64,000 bases of DNA from an uncultured Clostridia bacterium (GTDB lineage Bacteria; Bacillota; Clostridia; Oscillospirales; JAAYOS01): assembly GCA_947631015.1 (NCBI GenBank), contig CANRJS010000005.1, forward strand, positions 1 through 64,000, read 5' to 3'. The position numbers and the translations under genes are program-made. Numbering within the stretch: position 1 is the stretch's first letter; every line of letters starts with the position of its first letter. The notes below the pieces were generated by a model, which saw nothing but the letters and a program-made list of their open reading frames with translations, was not told where the DNA came from and made no database searches. Shown here in pieces: positions 41,276 through 50,540 of the stretch.

Positions 41276-41288
41276 ACTCTGTACCTCC

Positions 41289-42671
41289 TTATCTGCCGCC
41301 GACGGTTATCGACGAGACGCGGATGAGCGGCTGGCCGACGTTTGTGGGTATCGAACCGCTCGACGAACCGCACATTCCCTGGCCGAGGTCGAGATTCGTG
41401 CCTATCATGTCGATGTTCATTATGACGTCCGAGCCCTTTCCGACGAGGCTCGCGCCGCGCACCGGCTCGCATATCTTTCCGTTCCGGACGAGATACCCTT
41501 CGTTTACCGCAAAGTTGAACTCGCCGGTGGCAGGGTTCACCGAGCCGCCGCCCATCTCCTTAGCGAAAAGTCCGTACTCTATCGAGGCGATTATCTCGTC
41601 GTTGTCGTCCTTGCCCTCGGCGATGTAGGTGTTCGTCATGCGGGAGGTCGTCGTATAGGCGTAGCTCTGACGGCGCGCGCTGCCGGTGGGCGCCATGCCC
41701 ATGCGGCGGGCGTTGAACTTGTCTATCATGTAGCTCTTGAGGATGCCGTTCTCGATAAGGACATTCTTCCGCGCGGGCGTGCCCTCATCGTCGAAGTTTA
41801 TCGAGCCCCACGCGTTCGGAATAGTTCCGTCGTCTATGGCGGTGAGCTTCGGGTTTGCTATCTGAGTACCGAGCTTGCCCGCGAACTGCGACGTGCCGTA
41901 GGCGACGCTCGTCGCCTCGAGCGAATGTCCGCACGCCTCGTGGAAGATGACGCCGCCGAAGCCGTTGCCTATCGCTACCGGCATGACGCCCGCGGGGCAG
42001 TAGCCCGCGCCAGCCATCGTCACCGCCTGCTTTGCGGCGTGGATGCCGGTGTCGCGCGCGCTCACCTCATGCTCGAACATCTCCATGCCCATGCGGCGGC
42101 CGGGACGGCACGCGCCGGTCTGTGTCTCGCCGTTCTTTTCCGCGACGGCGGTGACGACAAGGCGGGTGCGTATCTGCCTGTCCTCGGCGTAGATACCCTC
42201 GCTCGTCGCGATGAGAATGTTGTGGTCGATGTCGAGCAGCGTGCCCGTGACCTGCTTTATCGCGTCGCTGTACTCCTTTGCGGCGTAGACGCCCTCCTTG
42301 AGGACGGCTATCTTGTCGGCGTTCGCGACGGTCGCGGGGACGATGCGGACGGGGTGTATGTCGCCGTAAAGGCGCTCGTGCAGGCATATCTCCAGCTCCG
42401 CCGTGCCCTCTCCGAGAGCGGAGGCGGCCTTCTCCGCACAGCGCATAAGTCCCGCCTCGCTCGTGTCTATCGTCGTTGCCATGACGCTCCGCAGTCCCTT
42501 GTACACGCGGATGCCCGCGCCGGCTATGACGGCGTCGTTTATCGACTCGACCTTGCCCGAGATCATATTTATGGAGTGGTCGAGCGTGTTCTCCGCAAAG
42601 ATCTCGGCGTAGTCGGCGCCGGTTGAGACCGCCTTGCGCAGGACGGCCTCGCAAATCTGTCTTGAAATCAT
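41289..42671 (-). CDS. tldD: TldD family metallopeptidase
   Basis: 460 residues. Zinc site His244-Glu245-x3-His249 in 'GVIFHEACGHSLEATSVAY', followed by 'FDDEGTPARKNVLIENGILK' and the C-terminal 'GMCGSSSGSIPTNVGQPLIR' with the Cys ligand. It forms the active TldD-TldE protease in the cytoplasm. The gene starts 93 bases after the radical SAM gene on the same strand, so it may share its transcript. Confidence 0.95.
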   Translation of the reverse strand: MISRQICEAVLRKAVSTGADYAEIFAENTLDHSINMISGKVESINDAVIAGAGIRVYKGLRSVMATTIDTSEAGLMRCAEKAASALGEGTAELEICLHERLYGDIHPVRIVPATVANADKIAVLKEGVYAAKEYSDAIKQVTGTLLDIDHNILIATSEGIYAEDRQIRTRLVVTAVAEKNGETQTGACRPGRRMGMEMFEHEVSARDTGIHAAKQAVTMAGAGYCPAGVMPVAIGNGFGGVIFHEACGHSLEATSVAYGTSQFAGKLGTQIANPKLTAIDDGTIPNAWGSINFDDEGTPARKNVLIENGILKSYMIDKFNARRMGMAPTGSARRQSYAYTTTSRMTNTYIAEGKDDNDEIIASIEYGLFAKEMGGGSVNPATGEFNFAVNEGYLVRNGKICEPVRGASLVGKGSDVIMNIDMIGTNLDLGQGMCGSSSGSIPTNVGQPLIRVSSITVGGR

Positions 42672-42764
42672 ACAAAAACTCCTTTGCGTTCGGACAGAGC
42701 GTCCGAAGGATTTTTATGAACCTAAACAATATGTCTCGCCGCCGCTCCGCGCGGCGCGCGGGAC

Positions 42765-43943
42765 TTACAGCTCCCGCCGCAGGACTTCCATTATTTCCTC
42801 CGGTGTCTTCTTCGCGCGGCTCAGCTCCATGGCGCGCGTGAGCGGTGCTTCCGCGTACCGGAAGAACATCCGCAGTCCCTCGCAGAGCCAGTACTGCCCC
42901 GCCTCGCCGTCCCCGCTCACGCCGAAGCGGTCCTTCGGGCAACCCCCGCCGCAGAAGCGGAGATACGGACAGCGGCGGCATTCCGACGTGAGGGTGCTCC
43001 GCTTCGCTTCGCCGAAGCGGGTCTGCGCCTCGCCTGTCACCATGGTATCGAGACGCCCCGTGCGCAGGTCGCCTATCCGGTGCTCCGGGTCTACGAAGTG
43101 GTCGCAGGAGTAGACGCTGCCGTCCTCCTCCGCGACGAGCACCCGCCCGCAGACGGGCGCCATCCAACAGAGCGACGCTTCGCCGCCCGCCATTATCCGC
43201 GCGGTCTCGGCAAACAGCTGCACGTCGAGACGGCCGAGGTCGTGCGTCACCCACTCGCGGAACACCTCGCAGAGGAAATGTCCGTAGCCCTCGGGCGTGA
43301 CCGAGTCCGGCGTGACGCCGCCGTCCTCCGTCCGCACGACTATCGGTATGAACTGCACCCAACCGGTCGAGAGCTCGCGGAGCCCTCGGTACACGCCGAG
43401 CGGGTCCTCCGCGGACGCGCTCGTGACGGTCGAGAGCAGGTCGGGCTGTATGCCCGCTTTTTGCAGCCGGGCGGCGGCGCGGCGGACGCGGTCGTAGGTC
43501 GGGTTCCCTCCGCGGTCGCGGCGGAAGCGGTCGTGGACATACTGCGCGCCGTCGATGCTGAGGCCGACGTCGAAGCGATTCTCTGCGAGGAAGCGGCACC
43601 ACTCGTCGTTCAGCATGAGGCCGTTCGTTTGGATGTTGTTCCACACCTGCCATCCGCGCGGGAGGTACTTCCGCTCCAGCTCGACCGCCTTGCGGTAGAA
43701 GTCGAGCCCCGCGAGCGTCGGTTCCCCGCCGTGCCATGTAAAGGAGACGACGGGTCCTTCGCTTGCCTCTATATACCGGCGGATGAGCCGCTCGAGCAGG
43801 TCGAAGCTCATGCGGGTCTGCGTGCCGTGCGAGGAATACTTCCCCTTGTCGAGGTAGTAGCAGTAGGAGCAGCGCATGTTGCACCGCGAGCCGACCGGCT
43901 TTGCCATGATGACGAACTGCTCCGGCTTTTTCGTCGCTTCCAC
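42765..43943 (-). CDS. Anaerobic sulfatase-maturating enzyme-like radical SAM/SPASM protein
   Basis: 392 residues. Radical SAM cluster Cys21-x3-Cys25-x2-Cys28 ('RCNMRCSYCYYLDKG'), 'FTWHGGEPTLAGLDFYRKAV', 'SIDGAQYVHDRFR' and a SPASM region of cysteines ('CWMAPVCG', 'SCDHFVDPEH', 'ECRRCPYLRFCGGGCPKDRF', late 'CEG'). This is the pattern of anSME, which turns Cys or Ser of a sulfatase into formylglycine. No sulfatase is in the window. The GTG start overlaps the stop of the hydrolase gene (TAGTG). Confidence 0.88.
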   Translation of the reverse strand: MEATKKPEQFVIMAKPVGSRCNMRCSYCYYLDKGKYSSHGTQTRMSFDLLERLIRRYIEASEGPVVSFTWHGGEPTLAGLDFYRKAVELERKYLPRGWQVWNNIQTNGLMLNDEWCRFLAENRFDVGLSIDGAQYVHDRFRRDRGGNPTYDRVRRAAARLQKAGIQPDLLSTVTSASAEDPLGVYRGLRELSTGWVQFIPIVVRTEDGGVTPDSVTPEGYGHFLCEVFREWVTHDLGRLDVQLFAETARIMAGGEASLCWMAPVCGRVLVAEEDGSVYSCDHFVDPEHRIGDLRTGRLDTMVTGEAQTRFGEAKRSTLTSECRRCPYLRFCGGGCPKDRFGVSGDGEAGQYWLCEGLRMFFRYAEAPLTRAMELSRAKKTPEEIMEVLRREL

Positions 43944-44707
43944 TACTTCAGAGTTTTGCCGAAGAAGTCAAGGACCTTGTTCCACGAGTCCATCGCCTGC
44001 TCCTGGCGGTACATCGGCTTGTCGTAGTACCAGATGCCGTGCCCCGCGCCGTCATAGCGGTGGAACTCGTAATCCTTGCCGAGCTTTTTCAGCACCTCCT
44101 CGGTCTTGTCGACGTCCTCCGGGGTGGGGCTGTGGTCGTCGTTGCCGAATATGCCGAGGAGCGGACAGTTTAGTCCCTCCGCGTAGTCTATCGGCGCGAC
44201 AGGGCGCGCGGGCGAGAGCTGTTCGGGCGGGCAGACCACCCCGCCGCCCCAGCAGTCCACGGCGGCGTCTACGCCGTCGAGCGTGCAGGCGGCAAGGAAG
44301 GTGTGGCGCCCGCCGGAGCACATTCCTATCACGCCGGCCTTGCCGTTCGAGTTTGTCTGGTTCCTGAGAAAGCCGAGCGAGGCGGCAGTGTCTCCCATAA
44401 CGCTCGCATCCGGAACTCCGCCCTGCTCGCGGCTCTTTGCCGCGACCTCCGTGGGAGTGCCGTGGCCGACGCGCTCGTAGATATTCGGGCACATGACGCT
44501 GTAACCGTGCGCGGTGAAGCGGCGCGCGGTCTCGCGGCACCACTCGTCCCAGCCGGGCATGTGCGGGATGAGCACGATGCCGGGGAACGGCCCGTCTCCT
44601 ATCGGACGCGACCAGTAGGCAGTGATCGGGTCGCCGTTGTGCCCGGTGATGCGCACCGTCTCGGCTATCATGCCGCTGTACTCGCCGGTGTTGAAATCAT
44701 TCCACAT
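43943..44707 (-). CDS. Dienelactone hydrolase family protein
   Basis: 254 residues, alpha/beta hydrolase. Nucleophile Cys130 in 'GVIGMCSGGRHTFLAACTL' (Cys in place of Ser is characteristic), acid in 'GIFGNDDHSPTPEDV' and His in 'HRYDGAGHGIWYY'. N-terminus 'GPFPGIVLIPHMPGWDEWCR' supplies the oxyanion loop. Natural substrate unknown; such enzymes hydrolyse small esters or lactones. ATG 44707 follows GGAGG by seven or eight bases; frames reaching further up run into the tRNA. Confidence 0.92.
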   Translation of the reverse strand: MWNDFNTGEYSGMIAETVRITGHNGDPITAYWSRPIGDGPFPGIVLIPHMPGWDEWCRETARRFTAHGYSVMCPNIYERVGHGTPTEVAAKSREQGGVPDASVMGDTAASLGFLRNQTNSNGKAGVIGMCSGGRHTFLAACTLDGVDAAVDCWGGGVVCPPEQLSPARPVAPIDYAEGLNCPLLGIFGNDDHSPTPEDVDKTEEVLKKLGKDYEFHRYDGAGHGIWYYDKPMYRQEQAMDSWNKVLDFFGKTLK

Positions 44708-44741
44708 GGCTGATACCTCCTTATTTGGAATTCTATACAGT

Positions 44742-44770
44742 ATAATACAATGATTTTCCGCGTTTTGCAA
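44742..44770 (-). promoter_or_regulatory. Promoter of the hydrolase/anSME/tldDE unit
   Basis: Minus strand TTGCAA (44770-44765), 17-base spacer, TATTAT (44747-44742), 35 bases before the start codon. Confidence 0.8.
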
Positions 44771-44819
44771 GGGGAATGGCGCGATTCGCGGCGCAGGCGC
44801 GCGGCGGGACGTTTGCCAC

Positions 44820-44848
44820 TTGAAAGTCCGGGCGAAATGTGGTATAGT
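44820..44848 (+). promoter_or_regulatory. tRNA-Pro promoter
   Basis: TTGAAA at 44820-44825, 17-base spacer, TATAGT at 44843-44848. Confidence 0.75.
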
Positions 44849-44882
44849 TATACGGCGGCACGGCGTCTCCGCGCCGCAGCGA

Positions 44883-44957
44883 CGGGATGTAGGGTAACGG
44901 TCACCCACTTGTTTTGGGAGCAAGGTCAAGCTGGTTCGACTCCAGTCATCCCGACCA
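44883..44957 (+). tRNA. tRNA-Pro (anticodon TGG)
   Basis: 75 bases with encoded CCA. Acceptor CGGGATG/CATCCCG perfect; anticodon arm CTTGT-TTTGGGA-GCAAG gives TGG; T arm GCTGG-TTCGACT-CCAGT. The D arm is short (GGG-TAACGGTCA-CCC). CGGGATG start is typical of proline tRNAs. Confidence 0.95.
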
Positions 44958-44959
44958 AC

Positions 44960-44990
44960 ACAAATGCCGCGACAAAGTCGCGGCATTTGT
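44960..44990 (+). terminator. Terminator of tRNA-Pro
   Basis: ACAAATGCCGCGAC, loop AAA, GTCGCGGCATTTGT, followed by GTTGGGTTTTC. Confidence 0.8.
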
Positions 44991-45000
44991 GTTGGGTTTT

Positions 45001-45055
45001 CCCCAAACGGCGCAAAGCGCCGTTTGGGGACCCCTTTGATTGAAATGCTCGGGGC
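45001..45055 (+). repeat. Hairpin-mosaic repeat, truncated copy F
   Basis: Only the stem CCCCAAACGGCGC/GCGCCGTTTGGGG and the linker TTGATTGAAATGCTCGG are kept. It sits right behind the tRNA-Pro terminator. From here to 45127 only GC hairpin remnants are seen. Confidence 0.75.
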
Positions 45056-45127
45056 AAGCGGATTGCTCTTACGCACGCAGTCTGCCGCCGCATCGGCCGC
45101 AGCATCTCCGCACGCTTGCCGCACGGT

Positions 45128-46969
45128 TCAGCCTCCGTTCTCTCCGAGGTACCGCTTTATCTCCTCGGCGAAGCGTTTGCCGTAGCGCTGCAGCTTGTTC
45201 TGACCCACTCCGGCCACCGAAAGCATCTCCGTTTCGGTCGTCGGCTTCTTTGCCGCCATGTCCCGGAGCGTGGCGTTCGAGAACACCATGAACGCCGGTA
45301 TCCCCTCCTCCTTCGCCGCGCGATAGCGGAGGTCGCGGAGCGCGGCGTACAGTCCGTCTTCCTCCGTGCCGGCCTGTGTCCGCTTTGCGGCGGACGAAGT
45401 GTAGGCGCTCTTTCCTCGGACGCGCATCGTGACCGTCTCATGGCGGCGCGACGCGTCCTCCGCACGGGGAGTGAGAAACAGCGCCCCGTGAACGGGGTCG
45501 ACCCGGAGGTATCCCTGCGTTTTGAGGCTTTCCAGTATCTCCCGCAACCCATCGGACGAAACTCCTCGGAGCTTTCCGTAGACCGGAAGCCTGTCCAGCC
45601 CCAGGGCGAGGGTCTCCCTGTCCCGGCTGCCCCGGAGCGCCTTCATTATCTTCGCCGAGCCGAGGGAGTAGCCTATCCTCTCGCGGACAAGCCGCACGCA
45701 CTCGAAGACCGCTCCGGCCTCTCCAGTTATGTCCTTCTCGGAAAACGACCCGTCGCAGTTCCCGCAGTTGCCGCAGGTCTTCGGGTGCTTCTGCCCGAAA
45801 TAGTCGAGGATATACCCCCGCAGGCACCGGTCGGTCTCGCAGTAGCCGACCATCTCGCCGAGGCGCTTCAGCGCCTGCTCCGTGACCTTTGACTGCTCAG
45901 GCTCGGTAAGCTCCTCGCTCCCGCCGGAATGTTCTATGAGAAACTGCGCCGTCCGTATATCCCGCGCGGAGTAGAGCAGGATGCAGTCCGCGTCCGAGCC
46001 GTCCCTTCCGGCGCGCCCCGCCTCCTGATAGTACGACTCGATACTCTGCGGCATGCTGTAGTGGATGACGTAGGAGACGTTTGACTTGTCTATGCCCATT
46101 CCGAAGGCGTTCGTCGCCACCATGATGCCGCACCTGTCATAGATGAAGTCGTCCTGATTATTCCGCCGCTCCTCTTCGGTGAGACCGGCGTGGTACCTCG
46201 TCGCAGAGAGTCCGGCGTCGCGGAGCATCCGGCAGATGCTTTCGACGTCCCTCCGCGTCGAGCAGTATACGATGCCGCTCTTTTCCGCGCGCTCCGAGAC
46301 GAGCGCGAGCAGCGCCTCGTCCTTCTTTTTCGGCTTCATCACCTCGAAGCGGAGGTTCTGCCGGTCGAAGCCGGTGACTATACGGAGCGGCCGGTCCAGC
46401 CCGAGGGAGCGTTCTATGTCACGGCGCACGCGCTCGGTCGCGGTGGCCGTGAAGGCCGAGATGACGGGTCGGCGCCTCAGCTTTCCGACAAACTCCGATA
46501 TGCGCAGATAGCTTGGCCTGAAGTCCTGTCCCCACTGAGAGATACAGTGTGCCTCATCCACGGCGAGAAGCGATATCCGGAGCCTCTGCGCGACTGAGAC
46601 GAAGCCCTCGGCCGCGAGCCTCTCCGGGGCGATGTAGACTATCTTGTACCTCCCCTCAAGCAGGTTCTGATAGACCTTGTTTATCTGCCCCGCCGAGAGC
46701 GAGCTGTTTATGTAGGCCGCGGGGATCCCCGCACCCTTCAGCGCCGTCACCTGATCCTTCATCAGGGAGATGAGCGGGCTCACTACCAGCGTTATCCCCG
46801 TCATGAGTATCGCCGGTATCTGATAGCAGAGGCTCTTTCCGCCGCCCGTCGGCATAACGCCGAGCACGTCGCGGCCCTCCATCTGTGCGTCTATAAGCTC
46901 CTCCTGTCCGCCCCGAAAGGACGAGTACCCGAAGAAGCGCTTCAGCACGTCATACTTTTCTCCCGTCAC
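45128..46969 (-). CDS. recQ: RecQ-family ATP-dependent DNA helicase
   Basis: 613 residues. Walker A 'VLGVMPTGGGKSLCYQIPAI', DEAH in 'LAVDEAHCISQWGQDFRPSY' (the aromatic-rich RecQ loop), motif VI 'QEAGRAGRDGSDADCILLY', zinc-binding 'CLRGYILDYFGQ...CGNCGNC', RQC winged helix, and a C-terminal HRDC-like domain ('LYAALRDLRYRAAKEEGIPA'). It unwinds DNA 3' to 5'. The GTG start overlaps the stop of the Lhr-like helicase gene (GTGA), so it is translationally coupled to the TerB/ATPase/helicase genes and is probably part of that system rather than only the housekeeping RecQ. Confidence 0.96.
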   Translation of the reverse strand: MTGEKYDVLKRFFGYSSFRGGQEELIDAQMEGRDVLGVMPTGGGKSLCYQIPAILMTGITLVVSPLISLMKDQVTALKGAGIPAAYINSSLSAGQINKVYQNLLEGRYKIVYIAPERLAAEGFVSVAQRLRISLLAVDEAHCISQWGQDFRPSYLRISEFVGKLRRRPVISAFTATATERVRRDIERSLGLDRPLRIVTGFDRQNLRFEVMKPKKKDEALLALVSERAEKSGIVYCSTRRDVESICRMLRDAGLSATRYHAGLTEEERRNNQDDFIYDRCGIMVATNAFGMGIDKSNVSYVIHYSMPQSIESYYQEAGRAGRDGSDADCILLYSARDIRTAQFLIEHSGGSEELTEPEQSKVTEQALKRLGEMVGYCETDRCLRGYILDYFGQKHPKTCGNCGNCDGSFSEKDITGEAGAVFECVRLVRERIGYSLGSAKIMKALRGSRDRETLALGLDRLPVYGKLRGVSSDGLREILESLKTQGYLRVDPVHGALFLTPRAEDASRRHETVTMRVRGKSAYTSSAAKRTQAGTEEDGLYAALRDLRYRAAKEEGIPAFMVFSNATLRDMAAKKPTTETEMLSVAGVGQNKLQRYGKRFAEEIKRYLGENGG

Positions 46970-49197
46970 CGCTGTCCCGTCTCCCCGTCTGCAAGCCGCT
47001 CAAGCTCCGCCATGTCCGCGCACAGTCCGTCGAAATCGAGGAAGTCCTCTATATACTGCTTCCGCAGCAGCTCGCGCGGGATGAACTCGTTGTACTTGCC
47101 GAGTATCTGCACATCCTCCGGCAGCGGCAGGGCGTACATATCCGGCTCGGAGGACAGGATGTCGAAAATTATCGCCTCCAGTTCCTCCTGCGAACCGTCA
47201 AAGACGGCCTCGAGGTACACGCAGGTCGGCCACGGATACTTGCTCTTTACTCCCCTGCTCCGCAGGAGATAGTTGAGCGTCATTATCTGCCGCGTCCCGA
47301 CCCACGGGAATATGGCGTAGCGCTTGTCCGAGAGCGCGGTGCCGACGTTCGTGAGCACGCCGCTGTTCCGCGTGATATAGCGTATCTCCGTTAGGCGCTC
47401 CGCGCAGCCCGCGCTGAGGTAGGAGTATGTGTCGTCCGAGAGAAGGATGCTCCGCATCTTCCGCATGAGGACGGTGTGCAGCTCGTTTTCAAAGTCCACG
47501 TCCCAGTCCACGACGGATATGCCGGGCACGCGCTTGACAAATATCACCTTGCTCTTGACATTGACGTCCACCGTCTCCCATGTGAGACCCGCGAGCGCGA
47601 AGCGCGTGCCCACGGGATACACCTTGTCGACGGTGCCTATCATGCGGTTCTCGTCCTTGACCTCGAGGTACTCCGGGGCGAGGAACACTGTAAGGAACTT
47701 GTGGCTGTTTGCTATCTTTTCTCCCTCTCTGCCTATGATGAGGCCGCCGCGCTCGGTGCGCTCAAGCTGTTCCTCCGAAAGCATGTACTCAAGGAGCGTC
47801 CTGTAATCCTCCTTTGACACCTCGCGGAACGAACCGAGCGTCAGGATGCTCCCTGCGAGCGCCGCCGCGCTCATCTCGCCGTTTGACTTGAGGGTGCTCA
47901 TCGTCTGATGGTAGACGAGGTTGTACGCGTGCAGGCGCGGCGGGATGGGTTCTATCCAGTGCTCCTTCAAGTATAGCTCGATTATTGCTATAGTGCGGAT
48001 GAAGTCCCAGTTTATCGGGCCCAGTGTGTCGTCCGAATTTATCCTGAGGTTTTCCACGAACGTGAAGAGCAAACGGCTCACCTGTCCGCGCCGACCGCAC
48101 CGTCCGAGCCTCTGCGCGAAGCTCGAGACGTTGTACGGCGTGCCTATCTGCACCACCTGGTCGAGCGACCCGATGTCTATGCCGAGCTCGAGCGTCACCG
48201 TCGCGCCGGTGACTATCTTCTCGTCCTCCGACTTCATCTCGTCCTCGGTGGTCTCGCGCAGGAGCGCGGAGACGTTTCCGTGGTGGACGCGGTAGACGTC
48301 CGGCGCCTTGTTCTTCAGGGCTATCTCGCGGAGGTTTGCCATGACGAACTCTATCTCCTCGCGGCTGTTCGCGAAGATTATCGTCTTTTTGTCAAGAGTG
48401 TTGCGGAACAGGTACTCGAAGTGCTCGCGGTCGCCGAGACCCATCCCCGCGGCGGAGTTGCCGGGAAGGACGGTGTTCTCCACGTCGCGCAAGTCGGCGT
48501 AGTTGACAAACCGCTCGACGTGCAGGCCTATCCGCTTGCTCCCCTCGTCGGTGAGGGGCGAGACGCACCCGCGCCCCGTGCCGGTGTTCAGCCAATCCTC
48601 CGCGAGTGAGACGTCCCCGAGCGTCGCGGAAAGTCCTATCCGCCTCGGGTTTATCCCGACGAGGCGGTTCAGCCGTTCGAGCACGCAGAGGAGCTGTATG
48701 CCCCGCACGTCCCGCATGAACTGGTGCACCTCGTCGATTATGACGTAGCGGAGGTCGGAAAACATCTTGAGGCACGCGCCGCGCTTGTTTGTCACAAGGC
48801 TCTCAAGTGACTCGGGCGTTATCTGAAGTATGCCCTCCGGCTCCTTTATGAGCTTGTTTTTGGCCGTCACCGACGCGTCCCCGTGCCACTTCGTAACCTT
48901 TATGTGCGACGCGAGAAGCAGCTGCTCGAGCCGCTTGAACTGGTCGTTTATGAGCGCCTTGAGCGGCGAGATGTAGAGCACGCCCACCGACCTCGGCGGG
49001 TCGTTGTATATCTCCGTGAGCACGGGAAGGAACGCCGCCTCGGTCTTGCCGGAGGCGGTGCCGGAGGAGAGCAGGAGGTTCGAGTCACTGTCGAATATGA
49101 CCTCGCACGCCGCGACCTGATTTGCCCGCAGCTCCTCCCACTTGTTCTCGTATATGAAATCCTGTATAAACGGCGCAAGCCTCGAAAAAGCGTCCAT
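46966..49197 (-). CDS. DEAD/DEAH-box (Lhr-like) helicase, Shango SngC-like
   Basis: 743 residues. SF2 helicase: Q region 'ELRANQVAACEVIF', Walker A 'LSSGTASGKTEAAFLP', Ia 'YISPLKALINDQFKRL', DEVH in 'RYVIIDEVHQFMRD', motif III 'RIGLSATLGD', motif IV 'KKTIIFANSREEIEF', V/VI 'GATVTLELGIDIGSL' and 'QRLGRCGRRGQVSR'. The C-terminal third lacks named motifs. Close to the helicases that pair with BrxD in type 2 BREX and to the helicase of Shango. GGGGAGCG precedes ATG 49197; 26 bases after the ATPase gene. Confidence 0.88.
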   Translation of the reverse strand: MDAFSRLAPFIQDFIYENKWEELRANQVAACEVIFDSDSNLLLSSGTASGKTEAAFLPVLTEIYNDPPRSVGVLYISPLKALINDQFKRLEQLLLASHIKVTKWHGDASVTAKNKLIKEPEGILQITPESLESLVTNKRGACLKMFSDLRYVIIDEVHQFMRDVRGIQLLCVLERLNRLVGINPRRIGLSATLGDVSLAEDWLNTGTGRGCVSPLTDEGSKRIGLHVERFVNYADLRDVENTVLPGNSAAGMGLGDREHFEYLFRNTLDKKTIIFANSREEIEFVMANLREIALKNKAPDVYRVHHGNVSALLRETTEDEMKSEDEKIVTGATVTLELGIDIGSLDQVVQIGTPYNVSSFAQRLGRCGRRGQVSRLLFTFVENLRINSDDTLGPINWDFIRTIAIIELYLKEHWIEPIPPRLHAYNLVYHQTMSTLKSNGEMSAAALAGSILTLGSFREVSKEDYRTLLEYMLSEEQLERTERGGLIIGREGEKIANSHKFLTVFLAPEYLEVKDENRMIGTVDKVYPVGTRFALAGLTWETVDVNVKSKVIFVKRVPGISVVDWDVDFENELHTVLMRKMRSILLSDDTYSYLSAGCAERLTEIRYITRNSGVLTNVGTALSDKRYAIFPWVGTRQIMTLNYLLRSRGVKSKYPWPTCVYLEAVFDGSQEELEAIIFDILSSEPDMYALPLPEDVQILGKYNEFIPRELLRKQYIEDFLDFDGLCADMAELERLADGETGQR

Positions 49198-49223
49198 ATT
49201 CGCTCCCCTGTCTCTGTAAGATG

Positions 49224-50540
49224 TTATATCTCAAAGTCCACGAAGTCGCTGTGTACTTCTTCCTCCGAGAGACCGCCCTTCGCGAGCTCGAAGCTGTTCG
49301 AGCCGAGCACCTCCTGCACGCTCCTCTCCGGGTTCTGGTAGAGGATGTTTATGAGCTCGATGAAGTCGCGTATCATCTCGCGGGGCGTGATGTGCGTCTC
49401 CGCGCCGACGCGGTTGTACTCCACGGTGAGGAAGTACAGCAGGTCCTCGTGGCCGAGGCGCGGGGTGTATCCGTAGAGGTCGGCGTGTATGTCCCGCAGC
49501 TTCTCAATCAGGATATACATCTCCTCCTGCGAGAGCATCCGGAGTTGGATTATCGGCGCCGTGAGGTCGTGCAGCTCGTCCGTCGCGAAGTGTCCCTCCG
49601 CAAGCCGCGAGCGGAGCGCCTCATAGCTGAACACTCCCCTGTACCTGTCCTCGATGCACTGCGGCGTTCCGCCCATAAGGAAGCCGATGTGCTCCGCCTT
49701 GCCCTGAAGGACGTCGTTATACATCGTGAGTATCTTTTCGTAGTTATTCGCGCGGGTTATCGAGTTCGGTATCTTGAAGATGTTCACAAGCTCGTCGATT
49801 ATCACGAGCAGTCCCTTATACCCCGCGCCGGTGAGGAACGCCGCAAACAGCTTGAGAAAGTCGTACCACGTCTCGTCCGAGACGATGAAGTTTATCCCGA
49901 GGTCGTCCTTCGCCTCTCTCCGCGTCGGATACTCCCCACGGAACCAGCGGAGGACGTTCGACTTGAGTGCGGAGTCGTCGGAGCGGTAAGCCTGCCAGTA
50001 GAGCGCCACCGCCTTCGCAAAGTCGAAGCCGCCCACCATTCCCTCGAGCGACCCCGCGACGGCATATATCCTCTGTTCTACCTCGCGCTCGAATTTCGCG
50101 CCCTCCGTGCCGGTCCCGACGCGCACCGCAGTCTGTATGCCGCTTATCCAGCGTTCGAGAATGAGCGGCAGAGCGCCGCCGTCCGGCTTTGCCTTGGTGG
50201 AGAGATTGCGGACAAGCTCCCTGTACGTGGCAAGTCCCTGACCCTTCGTGCCGGCAAAGCGGCGCTCGGGCGAGAGGTCGGCGTCCACGACGGCAAAGCC
50301 TCTCGCCGTCGCGTGATTGCGTATCGTCTGGAGCAGGAAACTCTTGCCGCTGCCGTACTTGCCGACTATGAAGCGAAACGACGCCCCACCCTGCTCTATC
50401 ATGTCAATATCGCGAAGGATGGCGGCTATCTCCTGCTTTCTGCCGACCGTGATGTACTCCAGCCCCACGCGCGGCACGACGCCGCTCTTCAGCGCGTTAA
50501 TGAGTATGCCCGCTATCCTCGCCGGAACCCTGTTTGCCAT
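49224..50540 (-). CDS. BrxD-like ATP-binding protein (DUF2791), Shango SngB-like
   Basis: 438 residues. AAA/STAND-like P-loop ATPase: opening 'RVPARIAGILINALKSGVVP' and 'RVGLEYITVGRKQEIAAILR', Walker A 'FIVGKYGSGKSFLLQTIRNH', Walker B 'GLLVIIDELVNIFKIPNSIT' and a sensor region 'EHIGFLMGGTPQCIEDRYRG'. This is the DUF2791/BrxD family, linked in known defence systems to Lhr-like helicases. The start lies 44 bases inside the preceding gene, showing tight coupling. Probably loads or controls the helicase encoded next. Confidence 0.9.
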   Translation of the reverse strand: MANRVPARIAGILINALKSGVVPRVGLEYITVGRKQEIAAILRDIDMIEQGGASFRFIVGKYGSGKSFLLQTIRNHATARGFAVVDADLSPERRFAGTKGQGLATYRELVRNLSTKAKPDGGALPLILERWISGIQTAVRVGTGTEGAKFEREVEQRIYAVAGSLEGMVGGFDFAKAVALYWQAYRSDDSALKSNVLRWFRGEYPTRREAKDDLGINFIVSDETWYDFLKLFAAFLTGAGYKGLLVIIDELVNIFKIPNSITRANNYEKILTMYNDVLQGKAEHIGFLMGGTPQCIEDRYRGVFSYEALRSRLAEGHFATDELHDLTAPIIQLRMLSQEEMYILIEKLRDIHADLYGYTPRLGHEDLLYFLTVEYNRVGAETHITPREMIRDFIELINILYQNPERSVQEVLGSNSFELAKGGLSEEEVHSDFVDFEI

